From the NCBI RefSeq assembly GCF_001742145.1, contig NZ_CP015749.1, forward strand, positions 4,960,001 to 5,024,000: 64,000 bases of DNA. The letters run 5' to 3'. The first letter of the stretch is position 1. Each line of letters starts with the position of its first letter. The translations under genes and the position numbers were made by a program. This stretch comes from Pectobacterium parmentieri. Lineage in GTDB: Bacteria; Pseudomonadota; Gammaproteobacteria; Enterobacterales; Enterobacteriaceae. The notes beneath the pieces were generated by a model that was not told the origin of the DNA, ran no database searches, and was given only the letters and a program-made list of their open reading frames with translations. Of the stretch, positions 1 to 10,371 are shown one piece after another.

Positions 1-363
1 TCCCGTATGACGATTCAGACGGTAGGCGATGAGAAGGTGTTGGAGCAGATCGAAAAGCAACTGCACAAGCTGGTGGATGTCCTGCGCGTCAGCGAATTGG
101 GGCAGGGTGCGCACGTTGAGCGTGAGATCATGCTGGTGAAGCTACAGGCCACAGGCTATGGCCGTGAAGAAGTGAAACGCTGCTCCGATATTTTCCGCGG
201 CCAGATCGTGGATGTCACTGCCTCGCTGTATACCGTACAACTTGCTGGCACCAGCGATAAACTGGATGCGTTCCTCAGCGCCGTGCGTGAAGTTGCCGAA
301 ATTGTTGAAGTGGCACGCTCTGGGATCGTCGGTGTATCACGCGGCGACAAAATCATGCGTTAA
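1..363 (+). CDS. ilvH: Acetolactate synthase III small (regulatory) subunit, 3' part only
   Basis: The reading frame is open from base 1, so this is a gene cut by the window edge and the Met codon at position 7 is internal. The visible 120 codons match the enterobacterial IlvH protein from about residue 44 to the end, including the terminal SRGDKIMR. IlvH is the regulatory subunit of acetohydroxyacid synthase III; it raises activity and gives valine feedback inhibition in branched-chain amino acid synthesis in the cytoplasm. The missing N-terminal part would carry the ACT domain that binds valine. The catalytic gene ilvI is expected just upstream, outside the window. A clear hairpin terminator follows the stop. 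Confidence 0.95.
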   Translation, partial: SRMTIQTVGDEKVLEQIEKQLHKLVDVLRVSELGQGAHVEREIMLVKLQATGYGREEVKRCSDIFRGQIVDVTASLYTVQLAGTSDKLDAFLSAVREVAEIVEVARSGIVGVSRGDKIMR

Positions 364-391
364 TCGACTTTTCGCTGCTTTTTCCTTTAAG

Positions 392-422
392 AAGCCCGAT
401 AATCGCATCGGGCTTTTTTTTA
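392..422 (+). terminator. Rho-independent terminator of ilvH
   Basis: A perfect 9 bp stem (AAGCCCGAT at 392-400, ATCGGGCTT at 407-415) with a 6-nt loop runs into a T tract, about 30 bp after the ilvH stop. Confidence 0.92.
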
Positions 423-633
423 TTTCCCTTATCTGATATCGGTGCAATGTATTTCAGGTTAAAAGACGTCCATTATTGATGTGGCGGCTTGAAATATGTG
501 GGTAACGTGATAAAAGCAGTTGCCGTACAAAAGCTTCTGCTGTTAGATCTACGCCATATCCATGATGATTTTATGGTCATCACACTATTTATTTAGCCGG
601 CCTACTTATTTTCCGGCCTACTAAGGGGTTACC

Positions 634-1638
634 GTGAAACTGGATGAAATCGCGCGTCTTGCGGGTGTTTCACGCACGACAGCCAGCTATGTCATTAACG
701 GGAAAGCCAAACAATATCGCGTAAGCGATAAGACCGTTGAGAAAGTCATGGCTGTCGTCAGGGAGCACAATTATCATCCCAACGCCGTCGCGGCTGGATT
801 ACGTGCCGGACGCACACGTTCAATTGGCTTGGTTATTCCCGATCTGGAAAATACCAGCTATACGCGCATCGCCAATTATCTGGAGCGTCAGGCCAGACAG
901 CGCGGATATCAGTTATTAATCGCATGTTCCGAAGACCAGCCGGATAATGAGATGCGCTGTATTGAGCATCTGTTACAGCGGCAAGTTGATGCGATTATCG
1001 TTTCTACTGCGTTGCCACCTGAACACCCGTTTTATCAGCGTTGGATAAACGGCGGCCTGCCGATTATTGCATTAGACCGTGCATTAGATCGTGAGCACTT
1101 TACCAGTGTGGTGGGGGCCGATCTTGAAGATGCCGAAATGCTGGCGCAGGAATTAAGGAAAATGCCTGCGAAATCGGTACTCTATCTTGGGGCTTTGCCT
1201 GAACTCTCCGTCAGTTTCCTGCGTGAACAGGGGTTCCGTCAGGCGTGGGCGGGCGATCCGCGCGAAGTGAATTATCTTTATTCCAATAGCTATGAGCGGG
1301 TGGCCGCCGCCGCCGCGTTTATGGATTATTTGCAAAATAATCCCATGCCTGATGCGTTGTTCACCACCTCATTCCCGCTATTGCAGGGGGTGATGGACGT
1401 TAACCTGAAGATTAACGGGCGTTTGCCGAATAATCTGGCTATTGCGACCTTTGGGGATAATGAGCTGTTGGATTATCTGGAATGCCCAGTATTGTCTGTC
1501 GCCCAGCGCCATCGTGAAGTTGCAGAGCGCGTGCTGGAGTTGGTGTTGGCCAGTCTGGATGAACCGAAAAGGCCGAAGCCTGGCTTGAATCGGATTCGAC
1601 GTAACCTGTACCGTCGTGGCTCACTGAGCCGCGCATAA
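634..1638 (+). CDS. cra: Catabolite repressor/activator Cra (FruR)
   Basis: A LacI-family global regulator of carbon flow that senses fructose phosphates. The N-terminal helix-turn-helix (residues about 1-56, with [10 protein letters not shown]) is followed by the hinge and a periplasmic-binding-protein-like core. The sequence is close to E. coli Cra along its full 334 residues, ending [11 protein letters not shown]. The start is a GTG, as in E. coli, with AAGGGG about 8 bases upstream. It stands alone between the ilvH terminator and its own terminator. Its 5' gap (364-633) is AT-rich and must hold its promoter, but I see no certain -35/-10 pair. Confidence 0.96.
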   Translation: MKLDEIARLAGVSRTTASYVINGKAKQYRVSDKTVEKVMAVVREHNYHPNAVAAGLRAGRTRSIGLVIPDLENTSYTRIANYLERQARQRGYQLLIACSEDQPDNEMRCIEHLLQRQVDAIIVSTALPPEHPFYQRWINGGLPIIALDRALDREHFTSVVGADLEDAEMLAQELRKMPAKSVLYLGALPELSVSFLREQGFRQAWAGDPREVNYLYSNSYERVAAAAAFMDYLQNNPMPDALFTTSFPLLQGVMDVNLKINGRLPNNLAIATFGDNELLDYLECPVLSVAQRHREVAERVLELVLASLDEPKRPKPGLNRIRRNLYRRGSLSRA

Positions 1639-1655
1639 TATCCTTCTGCCTTTCT

Positions 1656-1688
1656 GCGCCATAGACTGCTATGGCGCCTCTTCTTTAT
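1656..1688 (+). terminator. Terminator between cra and alaE
   Basis: A perfect 9 bp stem (GCGCCATAG at 1656-1664, CTATGGCGC at 1669-1677) with a tetraloop is followed by CTCTTCTTTAT. It lies between convergent genes and may serve both strands. Confidence 0.8.
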
Positions 1689-1705
1689 CCGATCTCAATC
1701 CATTT

Positions 1706-2143
1706 TTATGGCAGTGCGACCCGGAATAGCCGACGGCAATATTCCAGAAAATAGCCATACGTTACGCCCATCACCATTGATATCACCAGGTTACTGGTGA
1801 CCGCGGTCAGAATTTGTGCGGAGCTTGCCCCGATAACCCAGAGAATCGCAGCATAAACAGGAGATTGAAAACTGACATACGCAAACAGGTCGGCAACGCT
1901 GCGCACCAGAAAATGATCGCCGCCGTGACGTTTGGCCATATTTAACACACGATCGCGATAAAGCCCGTATGGCCAGGCAATAGCGATATTGACGGGAATT
2001 GATAGCAGTCGTGAAGATAGTGACTGCTCAAAGCTCATCCCGGAAAGCATGATTTCAATCGCCATACCGATGATGAAACAATAGACAACGAGCGCAAAGG
2101 TATCAGCGGTGGCGCTTCGCAATCGTGACGTCGGGGAAAACAT
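1706..2143 (-). CDS. alaE: L-alanine exporter AlaE
   Basis: A small inner membrane protein with about four hydrophobic segments. It matches the AlaE (YgaW) family, with the conserved stretches [32 protein letters not shown] and [12 protein letters not shown]. AlaE exports L-alanine and relieves toxic intracellular alanine. The open frame reaches 2158, but the ATG at 2143 gives the family start (MFSPTSRLR) and has GGAG at a good distance, so I use it; the protein is then 145 residues. In E. coli this gene sits elsewhere on the chromosome, so its place between cra and mraZ is a lineage-specific arrangement (from memory of E. coli gene order). Confidence 0.9.
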   Translation of the reverse strand: MFSPTSRLRSATADTFALVVYCFIIGMAIEIMLSGMSFEQSLSSRLLSIPVNIAIAWPYGLYRDRVLNMAKRHGGDHFLVRSVADLFAYVSFQSPVYAAILWVIGASSAQILTAVTSNLVISMVMGVTYGYFLEYCRRLFRVALP

Positions 2144-2859
2144 ACCTGGCTGCTCCATTCTTAGGACGGATAAACTGGTTAGGTTAAATGGTGTGGTTTT
2201 TTGTCATGTCTTATTTGATTTGTGTAGTTTACATCACTGATATATTGGCTTGGTATTAGTGAAAAATATTTATTTATGAGCGTTTTTTATACTTTTTCGC
2301 TACTTTATGTCTGCTCAGTAAATTTCTCGTTTTTTTATCGCGATATGAAATTTAAAATAATTTAAAAACAATGACTTATTTTTGTAGGAGGAGTGGTGTT
2401 CCTGCAAAGGGTTAATGATGTTGACGCACCATTTATTCGATGCGTTTCCTGAGCCTGCTTTTCTTTCATTGGAAGCCATATTCATCGGTGAGAGGGTGTG
2501 AATGAGCGTAAATCGACGGATTAATAAAGAATCGATGATGTTGATGTTAAAAATGTGACATTGAGCAAATGTTAACAGTCATGTATGGTTTTGCGGGCTA
2601 CGGTAGGCCTTGGTATTCAAGGTGTTCGGTTTAATGAGACTATTCTGAATAGCTTTTATCTTTGGTATCAGATTGTGACAATGAAAATAATCTATATGCT
2701 GAAGTTGGTAGCGATATGTTTGCAATGAACCCTTTTTACTGAAAATTTTCCTCAAATTATCATGATGTTAATCACTGCTAATTCTGACTCCTTATTCTTT
2801 TTACCTCTATGCTGGCCCAAATTCATTCAGGAATAATCCCAAAGCGCGTCTGCTCTGGC
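2144..2859. other. Long AT-rich gap upstream of the dcw cluster
   Basis: About 700 bp without a credible coding frame. Base composition is clearly more AT-rich than in the flanking genes, with several A/T runs around 2270-2370. It must contain the alaE promoter near its left end. No tRNA, repeat family or recognisable small RNA was seen. AT-rich DNA of this kind could bind H-NS, but that is only inference. Confidence 0.5.
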
Positions 2860-2889
2860 TTGACAAGGTTTTCATACCCTCCGTACACT
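2860..2889 (+). promoter_or_regulatory. Promoter of the mra/dcw cluster
   Basis: TTGACA (2860-2865), an 18 bp spacer and TACACT (2884-2889) form a near-consensus sigma-70 promoter. It lies just upstream of the MraZ boxes and about 60 bp before mraZ. It corresponds in position to the E. coli Pmra promoter, which drives much of the division and cell wall cluster. Confidence 0.85.
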
Positions 2890-2897
2890 CTTAAAGG

Positions 2898-2922
2898 TGG
2901 GATTTTGTGGGGTAAAGTGGTG
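2898..2922 (+). promoter_or_regulatory. MraZ operator: three TGGGN-type direct repeats
   Basis: TGGGA (2898), TGGGG (2908) and TGGTG (2918) are spaced exactly 10 bp apart, so they face the same side of the helix. This is the known MraZ recognition pattern. The site is immediately downstream of the promoter -10, where bound MraZ would block transcription of its own operon. The third repeat deviates at one position. Confidence 0.88.
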
Positions 2923-2950
2923 AAAAAGGCGATGGAGGGGTAATTCAGGT

Positions 2951-3409
2951 ATGTTTCGTGGGGCTACGCTGGTTAACCTCGACAGTAAAGGGCGTCTTGC
3001 TGTGCCTACCCGATACCGGGAAATGCTGAACGAGGAATCGCAAGGTCAAATGGTTTGCACCATTGACTTGCATCAGCCCTGCCTGCTGCTTTATCCCTTA
3101 CCCGAATGGGAAATCATTGAACAAAAATTGTCTCGCTTGTCGAGCATGAACCCTGCTGAGCGTCGTGTGCAGCGTTTGTTATTGGGACATGCCAGCGAGT
3201 GTCAAATGGATAGTGCAGGACGTTTGTTGATTGCGAATACGTTAAGGCAGCATGCGGACCTTAAAAAAGAAGTGATGCTAGTCGGGCAGTTCAACAAGTT
3301 TGAACTGTGGGATGAACAGACTTGGTATCAACAGGTCAAGGATGATATTGACGCTGAACAATCGACTCAGGAACCTTTGTCTGAGCGGTTGCAGGACTTA
3401 TCACTATAG
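2951..3409 (+). CDS. mraZ: Transcriptional regulator MraZ
   Basis: First gene of the dcw cluster. Its 152 residues contain two AbrB-like half-domains, each with the family DxxGR signature (DSKGRLAVP near residue 11, [10 protein letters not shown] near residue 87). MraZ forms ring-shaped oligomers and represses the operon by binding the TGGG repeats found just upstream. The ATG is preceded by GGAGGGG. The next gene, rsmH, begins 3 bases after the stop, so the two are almost certainly cotranscribed. Confidence 0.97.
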   Translation: MFRGATLVNLDSKGRLAVPTRYREMLNEESQGQMVCTIDLHQPCLLLYPLPEWEIIEQKLSRLSSMNPAERRVQRLLLGHASECQMDSAGRLLIANTLRQHADLKKEVMLVGQFNKFELWDEQTWYQQVKDDIDAEQSTQEPLSERLQDLSL

Positions 3410-3411
3410 TC

Positions 3412-4356
3412 ATGCTGGAAAATTATAAACATACCTCCGTCCTGTTGGATGAGGCCGTAAATGGCCTGAATATTCGCAGCGGCGGCACATATATCGACGG
3501 CACATTTGGCCGTGGTGGTCACTCCCGTCTGATTCTTTCCCAACTGGGGCCGGAAGGGCGTCTGTTAGCTATCGACCGCGATCCTCAGGCCATTGAAGCC
3601 GCCAAGGCGATTGACGATCCGCGTTTCTCTATCATTCATGGGCCGTTCTCCGCAATGGCGGATTATGTTGCTGAACGTGGGCTGACCGGACAGATCGATG
3701 GTGTCCTGCTCGATCTCGGTGTTTCTTCCCCGCAGCTTGATGACCCTGAGCGTGGGTTCTCATTTATGCGTGATGGCCCGCTGGATATGCGTATGGATCC
3801 GACGCGCGGTTTGTCTGCTGCCGAGTGGCTGATGAAAGCAGAAGCTGATGACATTGTCTGGGTCTTGAAAACGTTCGGTGAAGAGCGTTTTGCCAAGCGG
3901 ATTGCTCGCGCCATTGTGGAACGTAATCGTACCGAGCCGATGACGCGGACAAAAGAACTGGCGGAATTGATTGCTGCTGCTAGCCCGGTTCGCGAAAAGC
4001 ATAAACATCCGGCAACGCGCAGTTTTCAGGCGATCCGCATTTATATCAATAGTGAACTGGAAGAGATCGAGCGTGCGTTAGAAGGTGCGCTGAGCGTACT
4101 GGCCCCGCAGGGGCGTCTGTCGGTGATCAGCTTCCACTCGTTAGAAGATCGGATTGTGAAACGGTTCATCCGTCACCAAAGCCGTGGGCCACAGGTGCCT
4201 GCTGGTCTACCGCTAACGGAAGCGCAACTGCGCAGCCAGGGTGGACAGACGTTAAAGCCTGTCGGAAAGAAACTGATGCCTTCGGAAGAAGAAGTGGCAG
4301 AAAACCCGCGTGCGCGCAGTTCCGTGCTGCGGTTTGCTGAGAGACTGCCAGCATGA
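3412..4356 (+). CDS. rsmH: 16S rRNA (cytosine1402-N4)-methyltransferase RsmH
   Basis: SAM-dependent methyltransferase (MraW) that modifies C1402 in the ribosomal P site. The SAM-binding region is seen at [10 protein letters not shown] near residue 32, and the family segments [12 protein letters not shown] and [11 protein letters not shown] are intact. The length of 314 residues is typical. It follows mraZ with only 2 intervening bases and overlaps ftsL by an ATGA junction, which suggests translational coupling. Confidence 0.97.
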   Translation: MLENYKHTSVLLDEAVNGLNIRSGGTYIDGTFGRGGHSRLILSQLGPEGRLLAIDRDPQAIEAAKAIDDPRFSIIHGPFSAMADYVAERGLTGQIDGVLLDLGVSSPQLDDPERGFSFMRDGPLDMRMDPTRGLSAAEWLMKAEADDIVWVLKTFGEERFAKRIARAIVERNRTEPMTRTKELAELIAAASPVREKHKHPATRSFQAIRIYINSELEEIERALEGALSVLAPQGRLSVISFHSLEDRIVKRFIRHQSRGPQVPAGLPLTEAQLRSQGGQTLKPVGKKLMPSEEEVAENPRARSSVLRFAERLPA

Positions 4357-4670
4357 TCGGTAACGAACGGCATACGCTGGTCGGTGTCATCGGCGAGGAT
4401 CTGCTGCGTAATGCAAAACTCCCGGTGCTGCTGATCGTTGCCGTGTTGGTTTCTGCCGTCTTTGTCGTAACGACAGCGCACCGGACGCGTTTGTTGACTG
4501 CAGAACGCGAACAGCTTCTGCTGGAGCGTGATGCGCTGGATATCGAATGGCGAAATCTGATCCTGGAGGAAAACTCATTAGGGGATCATAGCCGCGTTGA
4601 GCGGATCGCGACGGAAAAACTGCAAATGGGGCATGTCGATCCGTCACAGGAAAATATTGTGGTTAAGTAA
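4353..4670 (+). CDS. ftsL: Cell division protein FtsL
   Basis: A 105-residue bitopic protein: a short cytoplasmic N-terminus, one membrane segment (about residues 26-45, rich in L, I and V) and a periplasmic leucine-zipper-like coiled coil. FtsL joins FtsB and FtsQ in the complex that activates the septal synthase FtsW-FtsI. It overlaps rsmH by 4 bases. The sequence [21 protein letters not shown] marks the membrane segment, and the C-terminal part resembles E. coli FtsL. Confidence 0.95.
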   Translation: MIGNERHTLVGVIGEDLLRNAKLPVLLIVAVLVSAVFVVTTAHRTRLLTAEREQLLLERDALDIEWRNLILEENSLGDHSRVERIATEKLQMGHVDPSQENIVVK

Positions 4671-4696
4671 TGAACTAAATAGGCAACCAGCTAAGT

Positions 4697-6460
4697 ATGA
4701 AAGCAGCCCGTACAGGAAAGTTAAAGCGCCAGGAAGATCAAGCCAGCTTTGTTAGCTGGCGTTTTGCGTTGCTTTGCGGCTGTATCCTGCTTGCGATGGT
4801 TGGCTTGATGGCTCGTGCGGCTTATCTTCAGGTGATCAATCCAGACAAACTGGTGCGCGAAGGCGATATGCGCTCCCTGCGCGTTCAGGAAGTGCCAACG
4901 GCGCGCGGTATGATCAGCGATCGCGCTGGTCGCCCTCTGGCCGTCAGTGTACCCGTGAATGCCGTGTGGGCCGATCCGAAAGAAGTGAACGATCGTGGTG
5001 GCATCACGCTCGATACGCGCTGGAAAGCACTGTCTGATGCGCTCGATATCCCGTTAGATCAGTTGGCAACCAAGATCAATGCTAACCCGAAAGGGCGCTT
5101 CGTTTATCTGGCGCGTCAGGTTAACCCGGCTATTGGTGAATACGTTCATAAGCTGAAATTACCAGGAATTAATCTGCGGCAGGAGTCTCGTCGGTACTAT
5201 CCTTCAGGGCAAGTTACCTCTCACCTTATTGGTTTCACCAATATCGATGGACAGGGCATCGAAGGGGTAGAGAAAAGTTTTGACCGCTGGCTGACTGGGC
5301 AACCCGGTGAGCGGACCGTGCGTAAAGACCGATTTGGCCGCGTGATTGAAGATATCTCCTCCGTTGACAGCCAGGCTGCACATAATCTGGCGCTCAGTAT
5401 TGATGAGCGTTTGCAAGCGCTGGTTTACCGTGAACTTAATAACGCCGTTGCCTTTAACAAAGCCGAATCGGGAACGGCTGTGCTGGTCGATGTGAATACT
5501 GGCGAAGTGTTAGCAATGGCGAATAGCCCGTCTTATAACCCGAACAATCTGGCGGGTACGCCGAAAGACATCATGCGTAACCGCGCTATCACCGACATTT
5601 TCGAACCTGGCTCTACCGTTAAACCGATGGTGGTGATGACGGCCTTGCAGCGCGGAGTAGTGAAAGAGAATAGCGTGCTCAACACGCTGCCGTATTACGT
5701 CAATGGTCATGAGATCAAAGATGTGGCGCGTTACAGTGAGTTAACGCTGACGGGCGTGCTCCAAAAATCGAGTAACGTCGGTGTATCCAGACTGGCGTTA
5801 GCGATGCCTTCCTCTGCGCTGGTCGATACTTACGCGCGCTTTGGATTAGGAAAAGCGACCAATTTGGGGTTGGTCGGAGAAAGCAGTGGCTTATATCCTC
5901 AAAAACAACGGTGGTCTGACGTAGAGCGGGCCACCTTTTCTTTCGGCTACGGGCTGATGGTAACCCCATTACAGTTAGCGCGAGTCTATGCCACGATCGG
6001 CAGTTTCGGTATTTACCGCCCGCTGTCGATTACCAGAGTCGATCCCCCCGTGCCTGGCGAGCGTGTCTTCCCTGAAGCGCTGGTGCGTTCCGTGGTGCAC
6101 ATGATGGAAAGCGTTGCACTACCCGGCGGTGGCGGCACCAAGGCAGCCATCAAGGGCTACCGTATCGCGATTAAAACCGGTACAGCCAAGAAAGTCGGCC
6201 CAGATGGTAAATACATCAACAAATATATTGCCTATACGGCGGGCGTGGCACCAGCCAGTAACCCACGTTTTGCTCTGGTTGTCGTGATCAACGATCCGCA
6301 GGCAGGGAAGTACTACGGCGGCGCGGTTTCTGCGCCAATCTTTGGCGCCATCATGGGCGGCGTTCTGCGTACGATGAATATCGAACCGGATGCGTTGCCA
6401 GTGGGCGACAAAAACGAGTTTGTAATTAATAGAGAAGAGGGATCAGGTGGCAGATCGTAA
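4697..6460 (+). CDS. ftsI: Peptidoglycan D,D-transpeptidase FtsI (PBP3)
   Basis: Septum-specific class B penicillin-binding protein, 587 residues. One membrane anchor lies near residues 22-40, followed by the dimerisation domain and the transpeptidase domain. The catalytic serine is S306 in STVK, with SSN near residue 358 and KTGT near 493. It crosslinks septal peptidoglycan in partnership with the glycosyltransferase FtsW, encoded downstream. The C-terminal end overlaps the GTG start of murE by 14 bases. Similarity to E. coli FtsI is very high throughout. Confidence 0.97.
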   Translation: MKAARTGKLKRQEDQASFVSWRFALLCGCILLAMVGLMARAAYLQVINPDKLVREGDMRSLRVQEVPTARGMISDRAGRPLAVSVPVNAVWADPKEVNDRGGITLDTRWKALSDALDIPLDQLATKINANPKGRFVYLARQVNPAIGEYVHKLKLPGINLRQESRRYYPSGQVTSHLIGFTNIDGQGIEGVEKSFDRWLTGQPGERTVRKDRFGRVIEDISSVDSQAAHNLALSIDERLQALVYRELNNAVAFNKAESGTAVLVDVNTGEVLAMANSPSYNPNNLAGTPKDIMRNRAITDIFEPGSTVKPMVVMTALQRGVVKENSVLNTLPYYVNGHEIKDVARYSELTLTGVLQKSSNVGVSRLALAMPSSALVDTYARFGLGKATNLGLVGESSGLYPQKQRWSDVERATFSFGYGLMVTPLQLARVYATIGSFGIYRPLSITRVDPPVPGERVFPEALVRSVVHMMESVALPGGGGTKAAIKGYRIAIKTGTAKKVGPDGKYINKYIAYTAGVAPASNPRFALVVVINDPQAGKYYGGAVSAPIFGAIMGGVLRTMNIEPDALPVGDKNEFVINREEGSGGRS

Positions 6461-7934
6461 TTTGCGCGATTTACTTGCGCCGTGGGTGCAAGACACCCCG
6501 GAACTCGCGCTGCGGGAAATGACATTAGACAGCCGCGTCGCGGCTGCCGGGGATCTGTTTGTCGCGATTGTCGGGCACAAAACAGATGGACGGCGCTATA
6601 TTCCGCAGGCAATTGCGCAAGGCGTAGCAGCGATTGTTGCCGAAGCTGAAGGTGAAACTGCTGATGGTACCGTTCGCGAAATGCACGGTGTGCCAGTGAT
6701 TTATCTCAGTAATCTGAACCAGCGGCTTTCCGCGTTGGCAGGCCGTTTTTATCAGCAGCCTGCGGAAAAGTTACAGTTGATTGGCGTAACGGGAACCAAC
6801 GGGAAAACGACAACGACTCAGCTTCTGGCGCAGTGGAGCCAGGCGTTAGGCGAAACGAGCGCAGTGATGGGCACTGTAGGCAATGGCCTATTGGGGCGGG
6901 CGATTCCGACAGAGAATACGACAGGATCTGCTGTTGATGTTCAGCAGGTGCTGAGCCAGTTGGTAGAGCAAGGCGCGACGTTTGCTGCAATGGAAGTGTC
7001 TTCCCACGGGTTGGTACAAAACCGTGTGGCCGCACTGCCTTTTACGGCAGCAGTGTTCACCAATCTGAGCCGCGACCATCTTGATTACCACGGCGACATG
7101 GAAAGCTATGAAGCGGCCAAGTGGGCACTGTTCGCCGAGCATCGTGTTGGTCAGATGATTATCAATGCTGATGATGAGGTTGGGCTGCGTTGGCTAGCCA
7201 AGTTGCCAGACGCGGTTGCGGTAACGATGGCAAACAATTTGGTCCCCGGCTGCCGTGGGCGCTGGCTGAAAGCGACACAGATTGATTATCACGATAACGG
7301 CGCCACGATTGCGTTTGATTCAAGCTGGGGACATGGCGAAATTAAAAGTCGCCTGATGGGCGCGTTTAACGTCAGCAACATGCTGCTGGCGCTGGCAACA
7401 TTGCTGTCTCTTGGCTATCCGCTCGACAAGCTCGTCATTGCTGGATCGCAACTGCAACCTGTATGTGGTCGCATGGAAGTTTTCCATGCTGAAGGAAAGC
7501 CAACGGTCGTTGTTGATTATGCCCATACGCCGGATGCGCTGGAAAAAGCGCTTGAAGCGGCGCGTTTGCACTGTCTGGGGAAACTCTGGTGCGTGTTTGG
7601 TTGTGGCGGCGATCGCGATAAAGGTAAGCGCCCACTTATGGGCGGCATCGCAGAACAACTGGCCGATCGCGTTGTAGTGACTGACGATAACCCGCGGAGT
7701 GAAGAACCTCAGGCGATCGTTACCGATATTCTCTCTGGGCTGCTGGATGCTGGGCGAGTTCAGGTGATTCACGGACGTGCTGAAGCTGTCACCAGTGCGA
7801 TCATGCAGGCGCAGGAAAATGACGTGGTGCTGATTGCAGGAAAAGGACACGAAGATTACCAACTGGTTGGCAATCAGCGTCTTGATTATTCCGATCGCAT
7901 CACCGTTGCTCGCTTGCTGGGGGTGATCGCATGA
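6447..7934 (+). CDS. murE: UDP-MurNAc-L-Ala-D-Glu:meso-diaminopimelate ligase MurE
   Basis: Cytoplasmic Mur ligase that adds meso-diaminopimelate to the peptidoglycan precursor. It has the ATP loop [12 protein letters not shown] near residue 113 and the DNPR motif near residue 412 that marks diaminopimelate rather than lysine specificity. The start is a GTG inside the end of ftsI, giving [13 protein letters not shown] as in E. coli. The 495-residue length is normal. The stop overlaps murF by an ATGA junction. Confidence 0.97.
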   Translation: MADRNLRDLLAPWVQDTPELALREMTLDSRVAAAGDLFVAIVGHKTDGRRYIPQAIAQGVAAIVAEAEGETADGTVREMHGVPVIYLSNLNQRLSALAGRFYQQPAEKLQLIGVTGTNGKTTTTQLLAQWSQALGETSAVMGTVGNGLLGRAIPTENTTGSAVDVQQVLSQLVEQGATFAAMEVSSHGLVQNRVAALPFTAAVFTNLSRDHLDYHGDMESYEAAKWALFAEHRVGQMIINADDEVGLRWLAKLPDAVAVTMANNLVPGCRGRWLKATQIDYHDNGATIAFDSSWGHGEIKSRLMGAFNVSNMLLALATLLSLGYPLDKLVIAGSQLQPVCGRMEVFHAEGKPTVVVDYAHTPDALEKALEAARLHCLGKLWCVFGCGGDRDKGKRPLMGGIAEQLADRVVVTDDNPRSEEPQAIVTDILSGLLDAGRVQVIHGRAEAVTSAIMQAQENDVVLIAGKGHEDYQLVGNQRLDYSDRITVARLLGVIA

Positions 7935-9292
7935 TTCGCGTTTCTTTGCAGCAACTTGCCACGGTGCTTAATGCGCAGTTGATTGGTGAAAACATTGATA
8001 TTGAAGATGTTTCAACCGATACGCGTAAGCTGTCGTCCGGCTGTTTGTTTGTCGCGCTGAAAGGCGAGAAATTCGATGCGCATGATTACGCCGCTGATGC
8101 AGTAAAAGGCGGTGCGGCGGCTCTGTTAGTCAGTAAGCGCTTACATATCGATGTACCTCAATTGCTGGTGAGCGATACGCGTTTAGCGTTAGGGCAATTG
8201 GGTGCCTGGGTTCGCCAGCAGTCAACGGCGCGCGTTGTTGCACTGACAGGTTCTTCCGGCAAAACCTCGGTTAAAGAGATGACGGCGGCGATCCTGCGCC
8301 AGTGCGGCTCGGTGCTGTATACCGCCGGTAACTTCAACAACGATATTGGTGTGCCGTTAACGCTGCTGCGTCTGACAGCAGAACATCAGTTTGCGGTGAT
8401 TGAACTAGGGGCGAATCACATTGGTGAGATTGCCTATACCACCGATCTGGTGCGGCCGGAAAGCGCGCTGGTCAACAATCTGGCCGCTGCACATCTGGAA
8501 GGTTTTGGTTCACTGGCTGGTGTGGCGCAGGCGAAAGGTGAGATTTTTTCTGGTTTGCCAGTAGACGGCGTAGCGATCGTGAATGCAGACAGTAACGATT
8601 TCCCGCACTGGCAGGTCACGCTGAATCATAAAACCGTTTGGCATTTCTCGCCGCAGGCCGCTTGCAACATCGATTTTTTTGCCAGCGATGTAGCCGTTTT
8701 AGCACAGGGTACGCGTTTCACTCTGCATACACCGTTTGGCGACACGCAGGTTTTGCTGCCTTTACCCGGTCGACATAATGTGTCGAACGCGTTGGCGGCA
8801 ACTGCACTGGCGATGTCCGTCGGGGCGACGCTGGAAGCCGTTAAAGCAGGATTATCTCAGCTTCAAGCGGTGCCGGGACGATTGTTTCCGATCGCGCTGT
8901 CTGAAGGCAAGCTACTGCTGGATGACAGTTATAACGCCAACGTGGGCTCGATGACGGCCGCGGCACAGGTATTGGCAGATATGCCGGGTTACCGCGTGAT
9001 GGTTGTCGGCGATATGGGAGAGCTGGGTGATGATGCTCCTGAGTGTCACCGTCAGGTGGGCGAAGCGGCGCGTGTTGCGGGCATCGATTGCGTATTGAGT
9101 GTAGGAACGTTGAGTAAATTGATAAGCCAAAGCAACGGCAATGGCGAGCATTTTCACGATAAGGCCGCGCTAATTTCACGTTTGAAGGTGCTGATGTCAG
9201 AACATAACGTCATCAGCGTATTGGTCAAAGGCTCTCGCAGCGCTGCGATGGAGCAGGTTGTACACGCATTACAGGAGAATGCTCAATGTTAG
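7931..9292 (+). CDS. murF: UDP-MurNAc-tripeptide:D-Ala-D-Ala ligase MurF
   Basis: Adds the D-Ala-D-Ala dipeptide to complete the pentapeptide precursor in the cytoplasm. The Mur ligase ATP loop reads [10 protein letters not shown] near residue 107, and the later motifs HNVSNALAA and [11 protein letters not shown] are present. The 453-residue length is typical. It overlaps murE by 4 bases and mraY by 7, so the three are translated from one message. Confidence 0.97.
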   Translation: MIRVSLQQLATVLNAQLIGENIDIEDVSTDTRKLSSGCLFVALKGEKFDAHDYAADAVKGGAAALLVSKRLHIDVPQLLVSDTRLALGQLGAWVRQQSTARVVALTGSSGKTSVKEMTAAILRQCGSVLYTAGNFNNDIGVPLTLLRLTAEHQFAVIELGANHIGEIAYTTDLVRPESALVNNLAAAHLEGFGSLAGVAQAKGEIFSGLPVDGVAIVNADSNDFPHWQVTLNHKTVWHFSPQAACNIDFFASDVAVLAQGTRFTLHTPFGDTQVLLPLPGRHNVSNALAATALAMSVGATLEAVKAGLSQLQAVPGRLFPIALSEGKLLLDDSYNANVGSMTAAAQVLADMPGYRVMVVGDMGELGDDAPECHRQVGEAARVAGIDCVLSVGTLSKLISQSNGNGEHFHDKAALISRLKVLMSEHNVISVLVKGSRSAAMEQVVHALQENAQC

Positions 9293-10368
9293 TATGGCTG
9301 GCCGAACATTTGGCCAAACTTTATACCGGTTTTAACGTCTTTTCTTATTTGACGTTCCGCGCCATTGTCAGCCTGCTGACCGCATTGGTTATCTCCTTAT
9401 GGATGGGGCCGCATATGATCGCCTGGCTGCAACGTTTGCAGATTGGGCAGGTTGTGCGTAGCGAAGGGCCTGAATCGCATTTTAGCAAGCGCGGAACCCC
9501 GACGATGGGGGGCGTGATGATCCTGGTGGCGATTATCGTTTCCGTTCTGATGTGGGCGAATCTATCTAACCCGTATGTCTGGTGCGTACTGCTTGTGTTA
9601 GCGGGTTATGGTGCAGTCGGTTTTGTTGATGATTACCGCAAAGTGGTGCGTAAGGATACCAAGGGGCTGATTGCCCGCTGGAAATATTTCTGGCAGTCCG
9701 TGATTGCGCTCGTGGTGGCTTTCACCATGTACTCCATCGGTAAAGATACGCCAGCTACGCAGTTGGTTGTGCCGTTTTTTAAAGATGTTATGCCGCAGTT
9801 GGGCCTGTTGTATGTCGCGCTGGCCTATTTTGTGATTGTCGGCACCAGTAATGCGGTAAACCTGACTGACGGCCTGGATGGATTGGCAATCATGCCGACC
9901 GTGTTTGTTGCTGCTGGCTTTGCGCTGGTGGCATGGGCAACGGGGAACATGAATTTTGCCGGTTATCTGCATATTCCGTATATCCGTCATGCCAGTGAAC
10001 TGGTGATCGTCTGTACTGCGATTGTTGGTGCTGGGCTCGGCTTCCTGTGGTTTAACACCTACCCGGCTCAGGTCTTCATGGGAGACGTAGGTTCGCTGGC
10101 ACTGGGCGGCGCACTCGGTACTATCGCGGTACTGCTGCGTCAGGAGTTTTTGTTAGTGATTATGGGCGGTGTCTTCGTGGTCGAAACGCTGTCGGTGATC
10201 CTGCAAGTTGGGTCCTTTAAGCTGCGTGGGCAGCGGATTTTCCGCATGGCGCCGATTCATCATCATTATGAACTTAAGGGTTGGCCGGAACCGCGCGTGA
10301 TTGTGCGCTTCTGGATTATTTCGTTGATGCTGGTGCTGATTGGCCTGGCAACGCTGAAGGTACGATAA
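9286..10368 (+). CDS. mraY: Phospho-MurNAc-pentapeptide transferase MraY
   Basis: Integral membrane enzyme (360 residues, about ten membrane segments) that moves phospho-MurNAc-pentapeptide from UDP to undecaprenyl phosphate, forming lipid I. Diagnostic motifs include the aspartate pair [17 protein letters not shown] and the HHHYELKGW loop. It overlaps murF and is separated from murD by only 3 bases. The sequence is nearly invariant relative to other enterobacteria. Confidence 0.97.
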   Translation: MLVWLAEHLAKLYTGFNVFSYLTFRAIVSLLTALVISLWMGPHMIAWLQRLQIGQVVRSEGPESHFSKRGTPTMGGVMILVAIIVSVLMWANLSNPYVWCVLLVLAGYGAVGFVDDYRKVVRKDTKGLIARWKYFWQSVIALVVAFTMYSIGKDTPATQLVVPFFKDVMPQLGLLYVALAYFVIVGTSNAVNLTDGLDGLAIMPTVFVAAGFALVAWATGNMNFAGYLHIPYIRHASELVIVCTAIVGAGLGFLWFNTYPAQVFMGDVGSLALGGALGTIAVLLRQEFLLVIMGGVFVVETLSVILQVGSFKLRGQRIFRMAPIHHHYELKGWPEPRVIVRFWIISLMLVLIGLATLKVR

Positions 10369-10371
10369 GAC

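Noticed and set aside
2144-2859. Possible small RNA or small genes in the AT-rich gap before mraZ
   Set aside because: No terminator-tailed hairpin with an upstream promoter and no start codon with ribosome site was found.
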